DNA from: Alphaproteobacteria bacterium MarineAlpha5_Bin7
Lineage (GTDB): Bacteria > Pseudomonadota > Alphaproteobacteria > HIMB59 > GCA-002718135
DNA: 32,234 bases
Assembly: GCA_002938195.1 (NCBI GenBank)
Contig: PTKX01000013.1
Location: forward strand, 1-32,234
Direction: 5' to 3'
The first letter of the stretch is position 1; the number at the start of each line of letters is the position of its first letter. The notes under the pieces were generated by a model, which did no database searches, had not been told where the DNA came from, and saw nothing but the letters and a program-made list of their open reading frames with translations. Positions 1-8,516 of this stretch are shown here, in pieces. The position numbers and the translations under genes are program-made.

Positions 1-930
1 GATTTAAATGATGTCAAAAAAATTTCATATGACGTTAAACAAAATTCTCTAATGATAGCTCAGACTCCGCATACTTACTCAGGTATAGAAATTGCAATTT
101 TAGATCTTTTAGGAAAAAAAAATCAGTGTCCAATTTTTGAATTGCTAGGTTATAAAAAATCAATTCCTAAAATTGCTTATGCTTCTGTTCTCTTTGGAAA
201 ATCCCCTAGCGAAACTTTTAATGTTGCCAGAGAAATGTTTAATAAAAAATTTAAAGCAGTAAAGTTTGGTTGGCAGAATTTTGGATCAAATCTAAATTCT
301 GACAATGATCACTTAATTGCAGCTAGAGAAGGATTGGGAACAGATATAATGTTAATGGTCGATGTTGGGGCAATTTGGGGCAATGACGTCGATGAAGCAT
401 TAAAAAGAGAAAAAATACTAAAAGAGGCAAATATTACTTGGCTTGAAGAACCTTTTTATAGTGATGCATTTTATGAATATTCAGAATTTACTAATAAAAC
501 ATTATTACCTCTAGCAGGAGGAGAGTCATGTCATTCTGTTGATTCAGCAAAAAATATGATTCATTTTGGTAAAGTCAAATATATTCAAATTGATGCAGGG
601 ATAGTTGGAGGTATTTTAGCTGGAAAAGAAATTTGTGAGTATGCTGAGAATAGAAATGTACAATATGTAAATCATACTTTTACTTCTCATCTCCAGTTAT
701 CAGCATCTTTGCAAGCATATGCTGGATCATTAAAAAGTACGTTGGCAGAATTCCCAATGCAATTAAAGTCTTTAGCTTGGGATATTACTAAGAACCATAT
801 TGTTAAAGACGATAATGGTTGTATCATTAATCCACTTGCAGTAGGGCATGGCATAATAATTAATGAGGAAGCTCTTAAACAATATAAGGTTGATGTTGAA
901 ATATATATTAATTCAAAGAAGACATTTTAG
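1..930 (+). CDS. Mandelate racemase/enolase-superfamily protein, 5' end cut by the window
   Basis: This is an enolase-superfamily sugar-acid dehydratase or racemase. The reading frame is open from base 1, and the residues before the first ATG (base 52) still look like the N-terminal capping domain, so the true start lies upstream. Numbered from the ATG at 52, the barrel residues are Lys71 (FKAVKFGW), metal ligands Asp104 (MVDVG), Glu132 or Glu133 (WLEEP) and Glu158 (AGGES), then the general acid/base pair Asp181 (IQIDAG) and His208 (VNHTF). The second lysine of the usual KxK motif is Gly73, so only one barrel lysine seems to be present. The next gene follows after 5 bases in an operon of sugar-acid enzymes, which suggests dehydration of an aldonate or aldarate. 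The substrate cannot be named from sequence alone. Confidence 0.85.
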   Translation, partial: DLNDVKKISYDVKQNSLMIAQTPHTYSGIEIAILDLLGKKNQCPIFELLGYKKSIPKIAYASVLFGKSPSETFNVAREMFNKKFKAVKFGWQNFGSNLNSDNDHLIAAREGLGTDIMLMVDVGAIWGNDVDEALKREKILKEANITWLEEPFYSDAFYEYSEFTNKTLLPLAGGESCHSVDSAKNMIHFGKVKYIQIDAGIVGGILAGKEICEYAENRNVQYVNHTFTSHLQLSASLQAYAGSLKSTLAEFPMQLKSLAWDITKNHIVKDDNGCIINPLAVGHGIIINEEALKQYKVDVEIYINSKKTF

Positions 931-935
931 TTAAA

Positions 936-2111
936 ATGAAAATTACAGATATTCAAACTCTTATAGTTAATGCAGAAATGCGAAATTGGGTTTTTGTAAA
1001 AATATTAACAGATGAAGGAATTTACGGTTGGGGTGAATCAACTGTAGAATGGAAAACTAGAGCAGTTGTAGGCGCTATTGAAGATTTAAAACCTCTTATA
1101 ATAGGAAAAGATCCAAGGAACATAAAACAAAATTTTCAAATAATGACTAAACATGGTTTTTGGAAATTAGGTGTAATTGGCTTGTCTGCCATAAGTGGTA
1201 TCGAGCATGCAATGTGGGATATTCTCGGAAAAAGTCTTAACACTCCAGTGTGGCAATTATTAGGTGGCAAGGTAAGAGATAAGGTTAAAATTTATACTCA
1301 TTTAGGTATGGGTGATATGAAAGCTGTCTACAAAGACACTATGAATGTTTCAGGACTGATTGATCATGCGCAAAAATTAGTTGATTTAGGATATAATGCT
1401 TTCAAAGTAGTTTTTATTCCTTACACTCACTACACAGTTACAAATAAAAATTTAAAATATGTTAATCATTTGATGAGTTCATTAAGGGATAAAGTTGGTG
1501 ATGAAATAGAAATCATGGTTGATTTTCATGGAAGATGTGGATCTGGCCAATCAGCAATACAATATGTGAAAGAACTAGAACCGTATAATCCAATGTTTAT
1601 AGAAGAGCCTATACAACCAGGTGATACTTCAACATTGCTTCAAATTAAGGAAGCTATTTGTTGCCCTTTAGCTACTGGCGAGAGATTAATTGGTCTCCAA
1701 GAGTTTGAATCACTTTTTCATTTAAGAGCAATTGATATAGCTCAACCAGATCTAAATCATTGCGGAGGTCTTCTTGAAGCAAAAAATATTGCCTCAGCAG
1801 CTAGTGTAGCTAATATTGCAATTGCTCCTCATAATCCAAATGGACCTATTGCTGGAGCAGCAGCTTTACATTTTGCTATATCAACCCCTAATCATATTAT
1901 TCAAGAGGTTATGGACAAATCAGTCCCATGGTATGAGGATGTAATTTCTACCACCCCCATTAAAAGGAATGGAAGTTATTGGGAAATACCAAATAGTCCA
2001 GGTTTTGGTATCGAAGTTAATGAGAAAGAAGCAGCTAAATATCCCTTTAAGCAGGAAATTTTATCACCCACTGAAGCTTATCTAGACGATGGAACAGTTG
2101 TTGACTGGTAG
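936..2111 (+). CDS. Galactonate dehydratase-like enolase-superfamily enzyme (DgoD-like)
   Basis: A complete 391-residue enolase-superfamily enzyme that most resembles D-galactonate dehydratase (family length about 382). Family marks are the capping-domain motif GIYGWGE (residues 28-34), metal ligands in DFHGR (Asp196, His198), FIEEP (Glu223/224) and ATGER (Glu249), and the catalytic histidine in APHNPNGP (His299). The QPDLNHCGG stretch (270-278) is also typical of the DgoD group. In the second barrel strand the motif is FKVVF, so the usual KxK/KxN pattern is changed, which makes the exact substrate uncertain. dgoK and dgoA lie downstream in the same operon, so together these genes could carry galactonate to pyruvate and glyceraldehyde 3-phosphate. 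Gluconate- or mannonate-type dehydratase activity is an alternative. Confidence 0.85.
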   Translation: MKITDIQTLIVNAEMRNWVFVKILTDEGIYGWGESTVEWKTRAVVGAIEDLKPLIIGKDPRNIKQNFQIMTKHGFWKLGVIGLSAISGIEHAMWDILGKSLNTPVWQLLGGKVRDKVKIYTHLGMGDMKAVYKDTMNVSGLIDHAQKLVDLGYNAFKVVFIPYTHYTVTNKNLKYVNHLMSSLRDKVGDEIEIMVDFHGRCGSGQSAIQYVKELEPYNPMFIEEPIQPGDTSTLLQIKEAICCPLATGERLIGLQEFESLFHLRAIDIAQPDLNHCGGLLEAKNIASAASVANIAIAPHNPNGPIAGAAALHFAISTPNHIIQEVMDKSVPWYEDVISTTPIKRNGSYWEIPNSPGFGIEVNEKEAAKYPFKQEILSPTEAYLDDGTVVDW

Positions 2112-3021
2112 TTTAAAAAAAACTGAATTAAAAAAATTAAAAGGTATTTTTCCTATTGTTTATTCTTTTTTTAATAAAAATAATTCCCTTGATAAAAAAC
2201 TTATCACAGAGCAGATTGAATTAATTTCAGATATAGGATCTAATGGTATTGCTTGTCTTGGTCTTGCAACAGAAGTTAATAAATTATCCTTTCGAGAAAA
2301 ACAAACTATTATCGAACTAATCTCAAAAACATGTACGGGAAAAATTCCTATAGCAGTTACTATTCAAGGAAATTCTTTTAAAGAATATGTTGATTTAATT
2401 AATGTTGCTAAATCTAACGAAGCAAGTTGGATTATACTCCAGCCTTTTTTAAAAAATAAAAAAAAATCCGAGCAAGATTGTTATAATTTTTTTGACAAAA
2501 TAATTCCTTATACAAATAATTCTATTTCAGGTATTCAAAATGCTATTGAATACTTAGGCGTTGGTCTTTCACCAAAAAATATTATTAAACTTTACAATAG
2601 ATTTCCTAATTTTAGAGTTATTAAAGGAGAAGCTTCTTCAGTATTTATTGAAAAAGAAATTAAACAATATCCAAAAGATTTATATGTATTCAATGGTAGA
2701 GGGGGTCAAGAAATAGTTGATAATTTTATGGTTGGATGCAAAGGGATAGTTCCTTGCTTGGATGGAGCAGATAGATTTTTAAAAATTTATAAGCTCATTA
2801 AAAATAAACGTATTATAGAAGCAAGAAAAGAATATCAAAAAATACTACCATCTATTGTATTTATTATGCAATCTATCAATACTCTTATTTGTTATGGAAA
2901 GCGCGTATGTGCTTTTCGTATGGGAGTAAGAAACATTTATGATAGAAAACCATTTCTTAGTCCTACAGATTATGGTATCAAAAAATCTAGAGAAATTGCT
3001 AAGATGTTAGGTAAATTTTAA
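2089..3021 (+). CDS. DapA/DHDPS-family aldolase, probable 2-keto-3-deoxy sugar acid aldolase
   Basis: A 310-residue class I (Schiff-base) aldolase of the DHDPS/N-acetylneuraminate lyase family. The predicted Schiff-base lysine is Lys179 in RVIKGE. The motif that normally reads GTTGE is GLATE (residues 58-62) followed by KLS. The motif that normally reads YNxP, with the catalytic tyrosine, is GIQNAIEYLGVGLS (148-161), placing Gln150 at the tyrosine position. The start overlaps the end of the upstream gene by 23 bases; TTG codons at 2098 and 2101 are possible alternative starts. The ATG of the downstream dehydratase gene begins at the last base of this stop codon. Placed directly before an aldonate dehydratase, it probably splits a 2-keto-3-deoxy acid to pyruvate and an aldehyde. 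The substituted tyrosine leaves the chemistry open. Confidence 0.8.
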   Translation: MEQLLTGSLKKTELKKLKGIFPIVYSFFNKNNSLDKKLITEQIELISDIGSNGIACLGLATEVNKLSFREKQTIIELISKTCTGKIPIAVTIQGNSFKEYVDLINVAKSNEASWIILQPFLKNKKKSEQDCYNFFDKIIPYTNNSISGIQNAIEYLGVGLSPKNIIKLYNRFPNFRVIKGEASSVFIEKEIKQYPKDLYVFNGRGGQEIVDNFMVGCKGIVPCLDGADRFLKIYKLIKNKRIIEARKEYQKILPSIVFIMQSINTLICYGKRVCAFRMGVRNIYDRKPFLSPTDYGIKKSREIAKMLGKF

Positions 3022-4754
3022 TGGCTAAAGAAAAAAAATATCGCTCAAGCGAATGGTATAGCTCTAAGTCTCATAGAAGGGATACATTCATACATAGAGG
3101 TTGGATGAGGAATCAAGGGCATCCGAACCATCTTTTCGATGGCAGGCCAGTAATTGGAATTTGTAATACTTGGTCAGAATTAACTCCTTGCAATGGTCAT
3201 TTTAGAGAAATTGCTGAACATGTAAGAAGGGGTGTATATGAAGCTGGAGGCTTTCCATTAGAATTTCCAGTTTTTTCAGCTAGTGAATCAAACTTAAGAC
3301 CTACAGCAATGTTGTTTCGTAATCTAGCTAGCATGGATGTTGAAGAAGCAATAAGAGGAAATCCAATTGACGGAGTAGTGCTTTTAATGGGTTGTGATAA
3401 AACTACACCATCTCTATTAATGGGCGCAGCTAGTTGTGACCTTCCGACAATAGGTGTTTCTGGAGGACCAATGTTGAATGGACAACATAGAGGAAAAACT
3501 ATTGGGTCTGGCACAGGAGTTTGGAAACTGGATGCTGATTTGGCAGCTGGCGTAATTTCTGAAGATGATTTTGTAGAAGCTGAAATTTCAATGAGTAGAT
3601 CGAAAGGTCATTGTATGACAATGGGTACAGCTTCAACAATGGCAAGCATGGTAGAGTCTTTAGGAATGGCATTGCCGCACAATGCAGCTATACCAGCAGT
3701 AGATTCCAGAAGATATTCAAATGCTTTTCTTTCAGGAAAGAGAATTGTTGAAATGGTTAAAGAAAATTTAGTTATGTCTAAAATAATTACAAAAAAATCT
3801 TTTGAAAATGCAATAAAAGTTAATGGTGCAATTGGAGGTTCAACAAATGCAGTAATACATTTAGCTGCAATTGCTGGTAGAATGGAAATTGATCTTTCAT
3901 TAGATGATTGGGAAATATGTGGAAAAGAAATTCCAACACTTGTAAATCTACAACCATCAGGAGATTATTTAATGGAGGATTTCTATTATGCAGGGGGGTT
4001 GCCAGCAGTTATAAAAAAACTATTAGATAAAAATTTACTTAATAAAGAATCTCTTACTGTTAATGGAAAAACATTAGAACAAAATAATTTTGAAGCAGTT
4101 TGTTGGAATGAAGAAGTTATTAGGAATTTTGATAATCCAATAACAAAAGATGGTGGCATTAAAGTATTAAGAGGTAATATAGCACCTGATGGAGCTATAT
4201 TAAAACCTTCTGCAGCTTCAAAGCATTTAATGCAGCATACTGGCAAAGCTGTAGTATTTGAAAGTGTAGAAGAATTTCATAAAAAAATCCATGATCCCAA
4301 TCTAGATGTGGATGAAAATTCAATATTAGTTTTAAAAAATTGTGGACCAAAAGGTTACCCAGGTATGGCAGAAGTAGGAAATATGCTTTTACCTCAAAAA
4401 CTTCTGAAAAAAGGAGTAAGGGATATGATTAGAATTTCTGATGCTCGTATGAGTGGTACAGCTTTTGGAACTGTTATTTTACATACAGCTCCTGAATCCG
4501 CAGTCAAAGGCCCACTTGCAGCGGTTCAAAATGGAGATGAAATTAAAATTGATGTTGATAACGGTATAATGGAATTACTTGTTGATGAAAAAATAATATT
4601 GGAAAGATTAAAAAATTATAAACCAGTTCTTCCTGAAATTACTAGTGGTTATCAAAAAATGTATATTGATCATGTTAACCAAGCTAACAAAGGAGCAGAT
4701 CTTGACTTTTTAGTTGGCAGAAGAGGTACAGAGGTCAAACGCCATAGCCATTAA
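3021..4754 (+). CDS. IlvD/Edd-family [2Fe-2S] aldonate dehydratase, L-arabinonate dehydratase-like
   Basis: A 577-residue sugar-acid dehydratase of the IlvD/Edd family. From memory of the family it closely follows the Rhizobium leguminosarum L-arabinonate dehydratase along its whole length, including the HRGWM N-terminal region and the final Ser-His. The expected [2Fe-2S] ligands are Cys57 (LTPCNGH), Cys125 (MGCDKTTP) and Cys198 (KGHCMTMG). Lys127 is the metal-bridging lysine position, and Ser478 in DARMSGT is the catalytic base position. The characterized relative acts on L-arabinonate and also on D-fuconate and D-galactonate, giving 2-keto-3-deoxy acids. It sits between the DapA-type aldolase and dgoK, so its product could enter either branch. 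The start ATG shares one base with the upstream stop codon. D-xylonate dehydratase is a less likely alternative. Confidence 0.93.
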   Translation: MAKEKKYRSSEWYSSKSHRRDTFIHRGWMRNQGHPNHLFDGRPVIGICNTWSELTPCNGHFREIAEHVRRGVYEAGGFPLEFPVFSASESNLRPTAMLFRNLASMDVEEAIRGNPIDGVVLLMGCDKTTPSLLMGAASCDLPTIGVSGGPMLNGQHRGKTIGSGTGVWKLDADLAAGVISEDDFVEAEISMSRSKGHCMTMGTASTMASMVESLGMALPHNAAIPAVDSRRYSNAFLSGKRIVEMVKENLVMSKIITKKSFENAIKVNGAIGGSTNAVIHLAAIAGRMEIDLSLDDWEICGKEIPTLVNLQPSGDYLMEDFYYAGGLPAVIKKLLDKNLLNKESLTVNGKTLEQNNFEAVCWNEEVIRNFDNPITKDGGIKVLRGNIAPDGAILKPSAASKHLMQHTGKAVVFESVEEFHKKIHDPNLDVDENSILVLKNCGPKGYPGMAEVGNMLLPQKLLKKGVRDMIRISDARMSGTAFGTVILHTAPESAVKGPLAAVQNGDEIKIDVDNGIMELLVDEKIILERLKNYKPVLPEITSGYQKMYIDHVNQANKGADLDFLVGRRGTEVKRHSH

Positions 4755-4762
4755 CGAATTCA

Positions 4763-5695
4763 ATGATTAATAAAAATGTATCAAATCAAATTATCGTATT
4801 TATTGATTGGGGAACTACTAACTTTAGAGCATACAAATTTGATTTAAAAGCAAATAAAGTATTAAAAAAAATTGAAACCGATAAAGGAATTTTAAATCTA
4901 AAAAATAGAAAGCAGTATATTAATATTATTTTAGATACTTTAAGAAAATTTCGTTTAAAAAAAGATCAATATATTTTGATGGCAGGTATGGTTGGGAGCA
5001 AAAAAGGACTTTATGAAGTTCCTTATGTTTCAGTTCCTACAACAATAAAAAAAATATCTTTAAAAATACCAGTTAAAAAAATTTCAAACATTAATATAAG
5101 AATTGTTCCTGGCTTAGTTTATAAAAAAAATAATTTTCTTGATGTAATACGAGGAGAAGAAACCTTAGTAATTGGAGCCATAAATAAAGTTAAAATAAGA
5201 AAATATTGCTTTCTTTGTTGCCCTGGAACACATTCAAAATGGATTTCTATTGAAAATAAAAAATTTAAATCTTTTTCTTCTTATATGAGTGGCGAAATAT
5301 ATTCTGCTATATATAAAGGTACCATTTTATTACAATCTTTACAAAAAAGTTCAAATAAGTTTTCTAAAAATTATTTTATAAAAGGACTTAATTTAATAAA
5401 GAGAGGATACTCATTTCCAAATATCCTATTTAAAATTCGTACTATGGATCTATTTAATCAATCAAAACCGTATGAGCGTAATTCTTTTTTATCTGGTTTA
5501 ATTATAGGTATGGAGATAAATGATATATCAAAACAAAAGAAAATATATAAATCTACTGTAATATTGATAGCTAGTGGTGCTTTAACTAAAATGTATTCAA
5601 TTGCCCTTAATTATTATAAAATTAAATACAATTTGGTTAATGCAGATGAATGCTTTATTAATGGAATGAAAAAAATATATGAATCAAATAACTAA
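4763..5695 (+). CDS. dgoK: 2-dehydro-3-deoxygalactonokinase
   Basis: A 310-residue sugar-acid kinase that should phosphorylate 2-dehydro-3-deoxygalactonate at C6 with ATP. Recognition rests on the N-terminal phosphate-binding motif FIDWGTTNFRAY (residues 13-24) and the DgoK signature PGTHSKW followed by SGE further along the chain, both typical of this family and of the usual length. It is lysine- and isoleucine-rich, like its AT-rich surroundings. The gene starts 8 bases after the IlvD/Edd dehydratase, and its 3' end overlaps the dgoA start by 17 bases, so the two are almost certainly co-translated. The pair forms the phosphorylating half of the De Ley-Doudoroff route. Confidence 0.9.
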   Translation: MINKNVSNQIIVFIDWGTTNFRAYKFDLKANKVLKKIETDKGILNLKNRKQYINIILDTLRKFRLKKDQYILMAGMVGSKKGLYEVPYVSVPTTIKKISLKIPVKKISNINIRIVPGLVYKKNNFLDVIRGEETLVIGAINKVKIRKYCFLCCPGTHSKWISIENKKFKSFSSYMSGEIYSAIYKGTILLQSLQKSSNKFSKNYFIKGLNLIKRGYSFPNILFKIRTMDLFNQSKPYERNSFLSGLIIGMEINDISKQKKIYKSTVILIASGALTKMYSIALNYYKIKYNLVNADECFINGMKKIYESNN

Positions 5696-6305
5696 TAATT
5701 TTTTAAATTCACTTGCAAAATCAAAAATAGTAGTAATTTTGAGAAATATAGAACTACATCAATGCGAGGAATTCGTTGGTTTATTAGAAGAAAATCAACT
5801 AGATACTGTTGAAATAACTCTTAATTCTCCAGACCCTTTCTCTTGTATTGAATTAATTACAAAAAAATTTCCAAAAATTAATATAGGGGCTGGAACAGTA
5901 ATTGAGAAAAAAGACATAAAAAAATTAAAAGATTTGGGCGTAAAGTTTATAGTTTCTCCAAACACAAACCCAGAAGTAATAACGGAAACCTTAAATAACA
6001 ATTTAGTATCAGTTCCAGGTTTTTATACTGCTACAGAAGGGTTTAGTGCAGTCAAATACGGAGCTAGTATTTTAAAACTTTTTCCATCTGGAATAAATGG
6101 TTTGAATCTTTTAAAAGATTATTCAGCGGTTTTTCCAAAACATATCAAATTTATTCCTACAGGTGGAATAAATTTAGATAATTTAAAACAATTTTTGTCT
6201 AAATCTTTTGCGGTTGGAATAGGAAGTTCTTTGTTCTCTTCCAATATTTCATTAAATGAATTTTCTGATAGAATTCAAAATATAAAATCTTTAATTAAAT
6301 TATGA
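5679..6305 (+). CDS. dgoA: 2-dehydro-3-deoxy-6-phosphogalactonate (KDPGal/KDPG) aldolase
   Basis: A 208-residue class I aldolase of the KDPG/KDPGal family, which cleaves the 6-phosphorylated 2-keto-3-deoxy acid to pyruvate and glyceraldehyde 3-phosphate. The catalytic glutamate is Glu45 in VEITL, the phosphate/pyruvate loop GAGTV is at 70-74, and the Schiff-base lysine is Lys133 in LKLFPSG; the GGIN motif follows near residue 162. The length is normal for the family. The 17-base overlap with dgoK supports the galactonate assignment over plain Edd-Eda use, although these aldolases can be specific for either epimer or for both. Confidence 0.9.
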   Translation: MNQITNNFLNSLAKSKIVVILRNIELHQCEEFVGLLEENQLDTVEITLNSPDPFSCIELITKKFPKINIGAGTVIEKKDIKKLKDLGVKFIVSPNTNPEVITETLNNNLVSVPGFYTATEGFSAVKYGASILKLFPSGINGLNLLKDYSAVFPKHIKFIPTGGINLDNLKQFLSKSFAVGIGSSLFSSNISLNEFSDRIQNIKSLIKL

Positions 6306-7447
6306 AAATAGAAAAAATTGATCTTTATCCGGTTTCTGTACCATATAAGTTAATTGAAAAAAGTTCACGCGTTTATAGAAGTGGAGTTTCAGATATTATT
6401 ATTAAAATTACTACTAGTGACGGAATTGTTGGTTGGGGAGAAGCAACTAGAACAGCTAGCGCGAAAGTTATTCTTGAAACATTGAATGCAATGAAACCAA
6501 TTTTAATAAATAGTAATCCTTGGCAAAATTTAGAACATGAAAATAATATTTATAATACCGCTCTTTGGCATTGGTCTCCAATTACTGCTAACCTCGCATA
6601 TGGAGGAATTGATATGGCGCTGTGGGATATATATGGAAAAGATACTGGAAAACCTATTTATGAATTACTAGGGGGCAACCTAAGAAATGAGGTTAATTAT
6701 TTTTATTATCTCACTTGGACAAATATGGAAAATCTGGCTGAGCAATGCCAAGATGGTGTTGATAAAGGATATGAGGTTTTTTACTTAAAGATAGGAAAAG
6801 ACGAAAAAGTTGAAGAAGAGATGATCAAAACAGTTCGCAAGACAATAGGCCCTGACAAAAAAATAAGACTTGATACAAATATGTCATGGACAATACCTCA
6901 AGCAAAAAAATTAATTAATAAATGGAATGAAGAATATTCTATAGATTTTGTAGAAGCTCCAGTTCAAATTGAACCCTTAAGTCAAATGAAGGAGCTAAGT
7001 AAAAAAGTTAGTTCTTCATTATGTGTTAATGAGGGATTATGGAAAGAAAACGAATTCATTGATATTATAAATTCAAGATGTGGTGACTATTTATGTTGTA
7101 GTCATTACTATGTTGGAACAATAAGAAAATATCTACATTTAGCATATTTATCTAATTATTTAGGGTGGATGATTTGTAAACACACACATGGAGAATTAGG
7201 TTTAACAGCAGCAATTGGACAACATTTAATGTTAGTAATACCAAATGCTTGCGATGGCCATCAACAAACTGCTCAAAATATGGTTGATGATATTCTAACA
7301 GAGCCTATTCCCATTACTAATCAGCCTAATTGGAGTAAAATAGAGAACCCAGGAATAGGCGTTGAAGTAGATGAAGAAAAAGTTCTGTTTTATAATAAAA
7401 AATTCTTAGATGAAGGTGAGTTTTTGCCTTATGGAGATAGTTTTTAA
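6302..7447 (+). CDS. Mandelate racemase/muconate lactonizing-type enolase-superfamily protein
   Basis: A complete 381-residue enolase-superfamily enzyme. The capping domain ends in GWGEAT (44-49) and GGIDMALWDIYGK (101-113). Barrel residues are Lys163 (YLKIG), metal ligands Asp191 (LDTNMSW), Glu218 (VEAP) and Glu244 (VNEG), and the histidines of KHTHGELG (His294, His296). The first lysine of the usual KxK pair is Tyr161, and the Asp that normally forms a dyad with histidine appears to be a Ser (about 267, in LCCSHYY). These differences point to a specificity unlike the other three superfamily members here. Its ATG overlaps the dgoA stop codon by 4 bases, so it is the last gene of the first operon. 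The substrate is unknown, probably a sugar acid. Confidence 0.85.
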   Translation: MKIEKIDLYPVSVPYKLIEKSSRVYRSGVSDIIIKITTSDGIVGWGEATRTASAKVILETLNAMKPILINSNPWQNLEHENNIYNTALWHWSPITANLAYGGIDMALWDIYGKDTGKPIYELLGGNLRNEVNYFYYLTWTNMENLAEQCQDGVDKGYEVFYLKIGKDEKVEEEMIKTVRKTIGPDKKIRLDTNMSWTIPQAKKLINKWNEEYSIDFVEAPVQIEPLSQMKELSKKVSSSLCVNEGLWKENEFIDIINSRCGDYLCCSHYYVGTIRKYLHLAYLSNYLGWMICKHTHGELGLTAAIGQHLMLVIPNACDGHQQTAQNMVDDILTEPIPITNQPNWSKIENPGIGVEVDEEKVLFYNKKFLDEGEFLPYGDSF

Positions 7448-7458
7448 TTTTAATTTCC

Positions 7459-7488
7459 TTGACCTTTTTTTTTAAATCAAGTTAGATA
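7459..7488 (+). promoter_or_regulatory. Candidate sigma-70 promoter for the Pot-type ATPase gene
   Basis: TTGACC at 7459-7464 and TAGATA at 7483-7488 are separated by 18 bases in the 49-base gap between two operons. A transcript would start close to base 7495, only about two bases before the ATG at 7497, so the message could be leaderless. This is motif matching by eye in AT-rich DNA. Confidence 0.35.
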
Positions 7489-7496
7489 TTAAAACA

Positions 7497-8516
7497 ATGA
7501 ATAATTCCGATACACCATTGCTTAAAATTTCAAAAGTTTCTAAACAATTTGGTGAAACTATAGCAGTCAAAGAACTTAGTTATGAAATTTTTCCTCGTGA
7601 TTTTGTTGCTATTTTAGGCCCATCTGGATGTGGTAAAACTACTTTATTAAAAATGATAGGTGGTTTTGTAGAGCCTTCCTCAGGTAAAATAGAAATTGAT
7701 AATATTAACATCACAAATATTGGACCAGAAAAAAGACCAACTAATATGGTTTTTCAGGGTTATGGATTATTTCCTCATATGACTGTCAAACAAAATGCAT
7801 CATATGGATTAAAATTACAAAATTTAAACAAAGAAGAGATAGCTGAGAGAACCAATGAAGTTTTAGAATTAGTTAAACTTAACGAATTAGCAAACAGAAA
7901 TATAACTAAATTATCTGGCGGTCAGCAACAAAGAGTAGCTTTAGCAAGAGCATTAATAATGCGGCCGAAAGTTTTATTACTCGATGAACCTTTAGCTGCT
8001 TTAGATCTAAAATTACGACATGCAATGCAAGATGAATTAAGAAGAATTCATGACCAAATTGGGGGCACATTTGTTTTTGTTACTCACGACCAAAGTGAAG
8101 CTTTAAGTTTAGCAAATAGAATTGCAGTAATGAATGATGGAGAAATTGTACAAGAGGGAAATGCAGAAGAGATCTATTTAGAGCCGAAAACAATGTTTGT
8201 TTCTAATTTTATAGGTGAGACAAATTCAATTTCAAAAAATTTATTTGACTCTTCATTAAATAATCAACAAAATTCCAATGTTATTGTTAGACCTGAAGCA
8301 ATTAAAATATCAACTAATACAACAAATACTGATATAGAATTGGAAGGCATAGTAAATGAAGTTGTTTTTTTAGGTTCACGTATAAAATATAAAGTAGCCG
8401 TTAAAGATAATATTCTAAATATTTCTAAGACTTCAGAGAATTATGATAGAAAAATAAAAAAAGAAACAAAAGTTAAAATAGGTTGGGACCTTAAAAATCA
8501 AATATCAATTAGCTAA
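7497..8516 (+). CDS. ABC transporter ATP-binding protein, PotA-like
   Basis: A 339-residue cytoplasmic ATPase of a Pot/Fbp-type importer. Visible motifs are Walker A GPSGCGKT (41-48), the Q-loop in MVFQ (near 86), signature LSGGQQ (138-143), Walker B LLLDEP (159-164) and the switch histidine in FVTHD (His196). A C-terminal TOBE-type region of about 100 residues, with the typical VRPEAI motif, follows. The matching binding protein and two permeases lie at 10324-13120, separated from this gene by two minus-strand genes. Pot-type systems carry polyamines, iron, thiamine or organic acids. In this context a sugar-acid or amino-sugar-like substrate is possible but not shown. The stop codon overlaps that of the convergent ROK gene. 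Confidence 0.9.
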   Translation: MNNSDTPLLKISKVSKQFGETIAVKELSYEIFPRDFVAILGPSGCGKTTLLKMIGGFVEPSSGKIEIDNINITNIGPEKRPTNMVFQGYGLFPHMTVKQNASYGLKLQNLNKEEIAERTNEVLELVKLNELANRNITKLSGGQQQRVALARALIMRPKVLLLDEPLAALDLKLRHAMQDELRRIHDQIGGTFVFVTHDQSEALSLANRIAVMNDGEIVQEGNAEEIYLEPKTMFVSNFIGETNSISKNLFDSSLNNQQNSNVIVRPEAIKISTNTTNTDIELEGIVNEVVFLGSRIKYKVAVKDNILNISKTSENYDRKIKKETKVKIGWDLKNQISIS

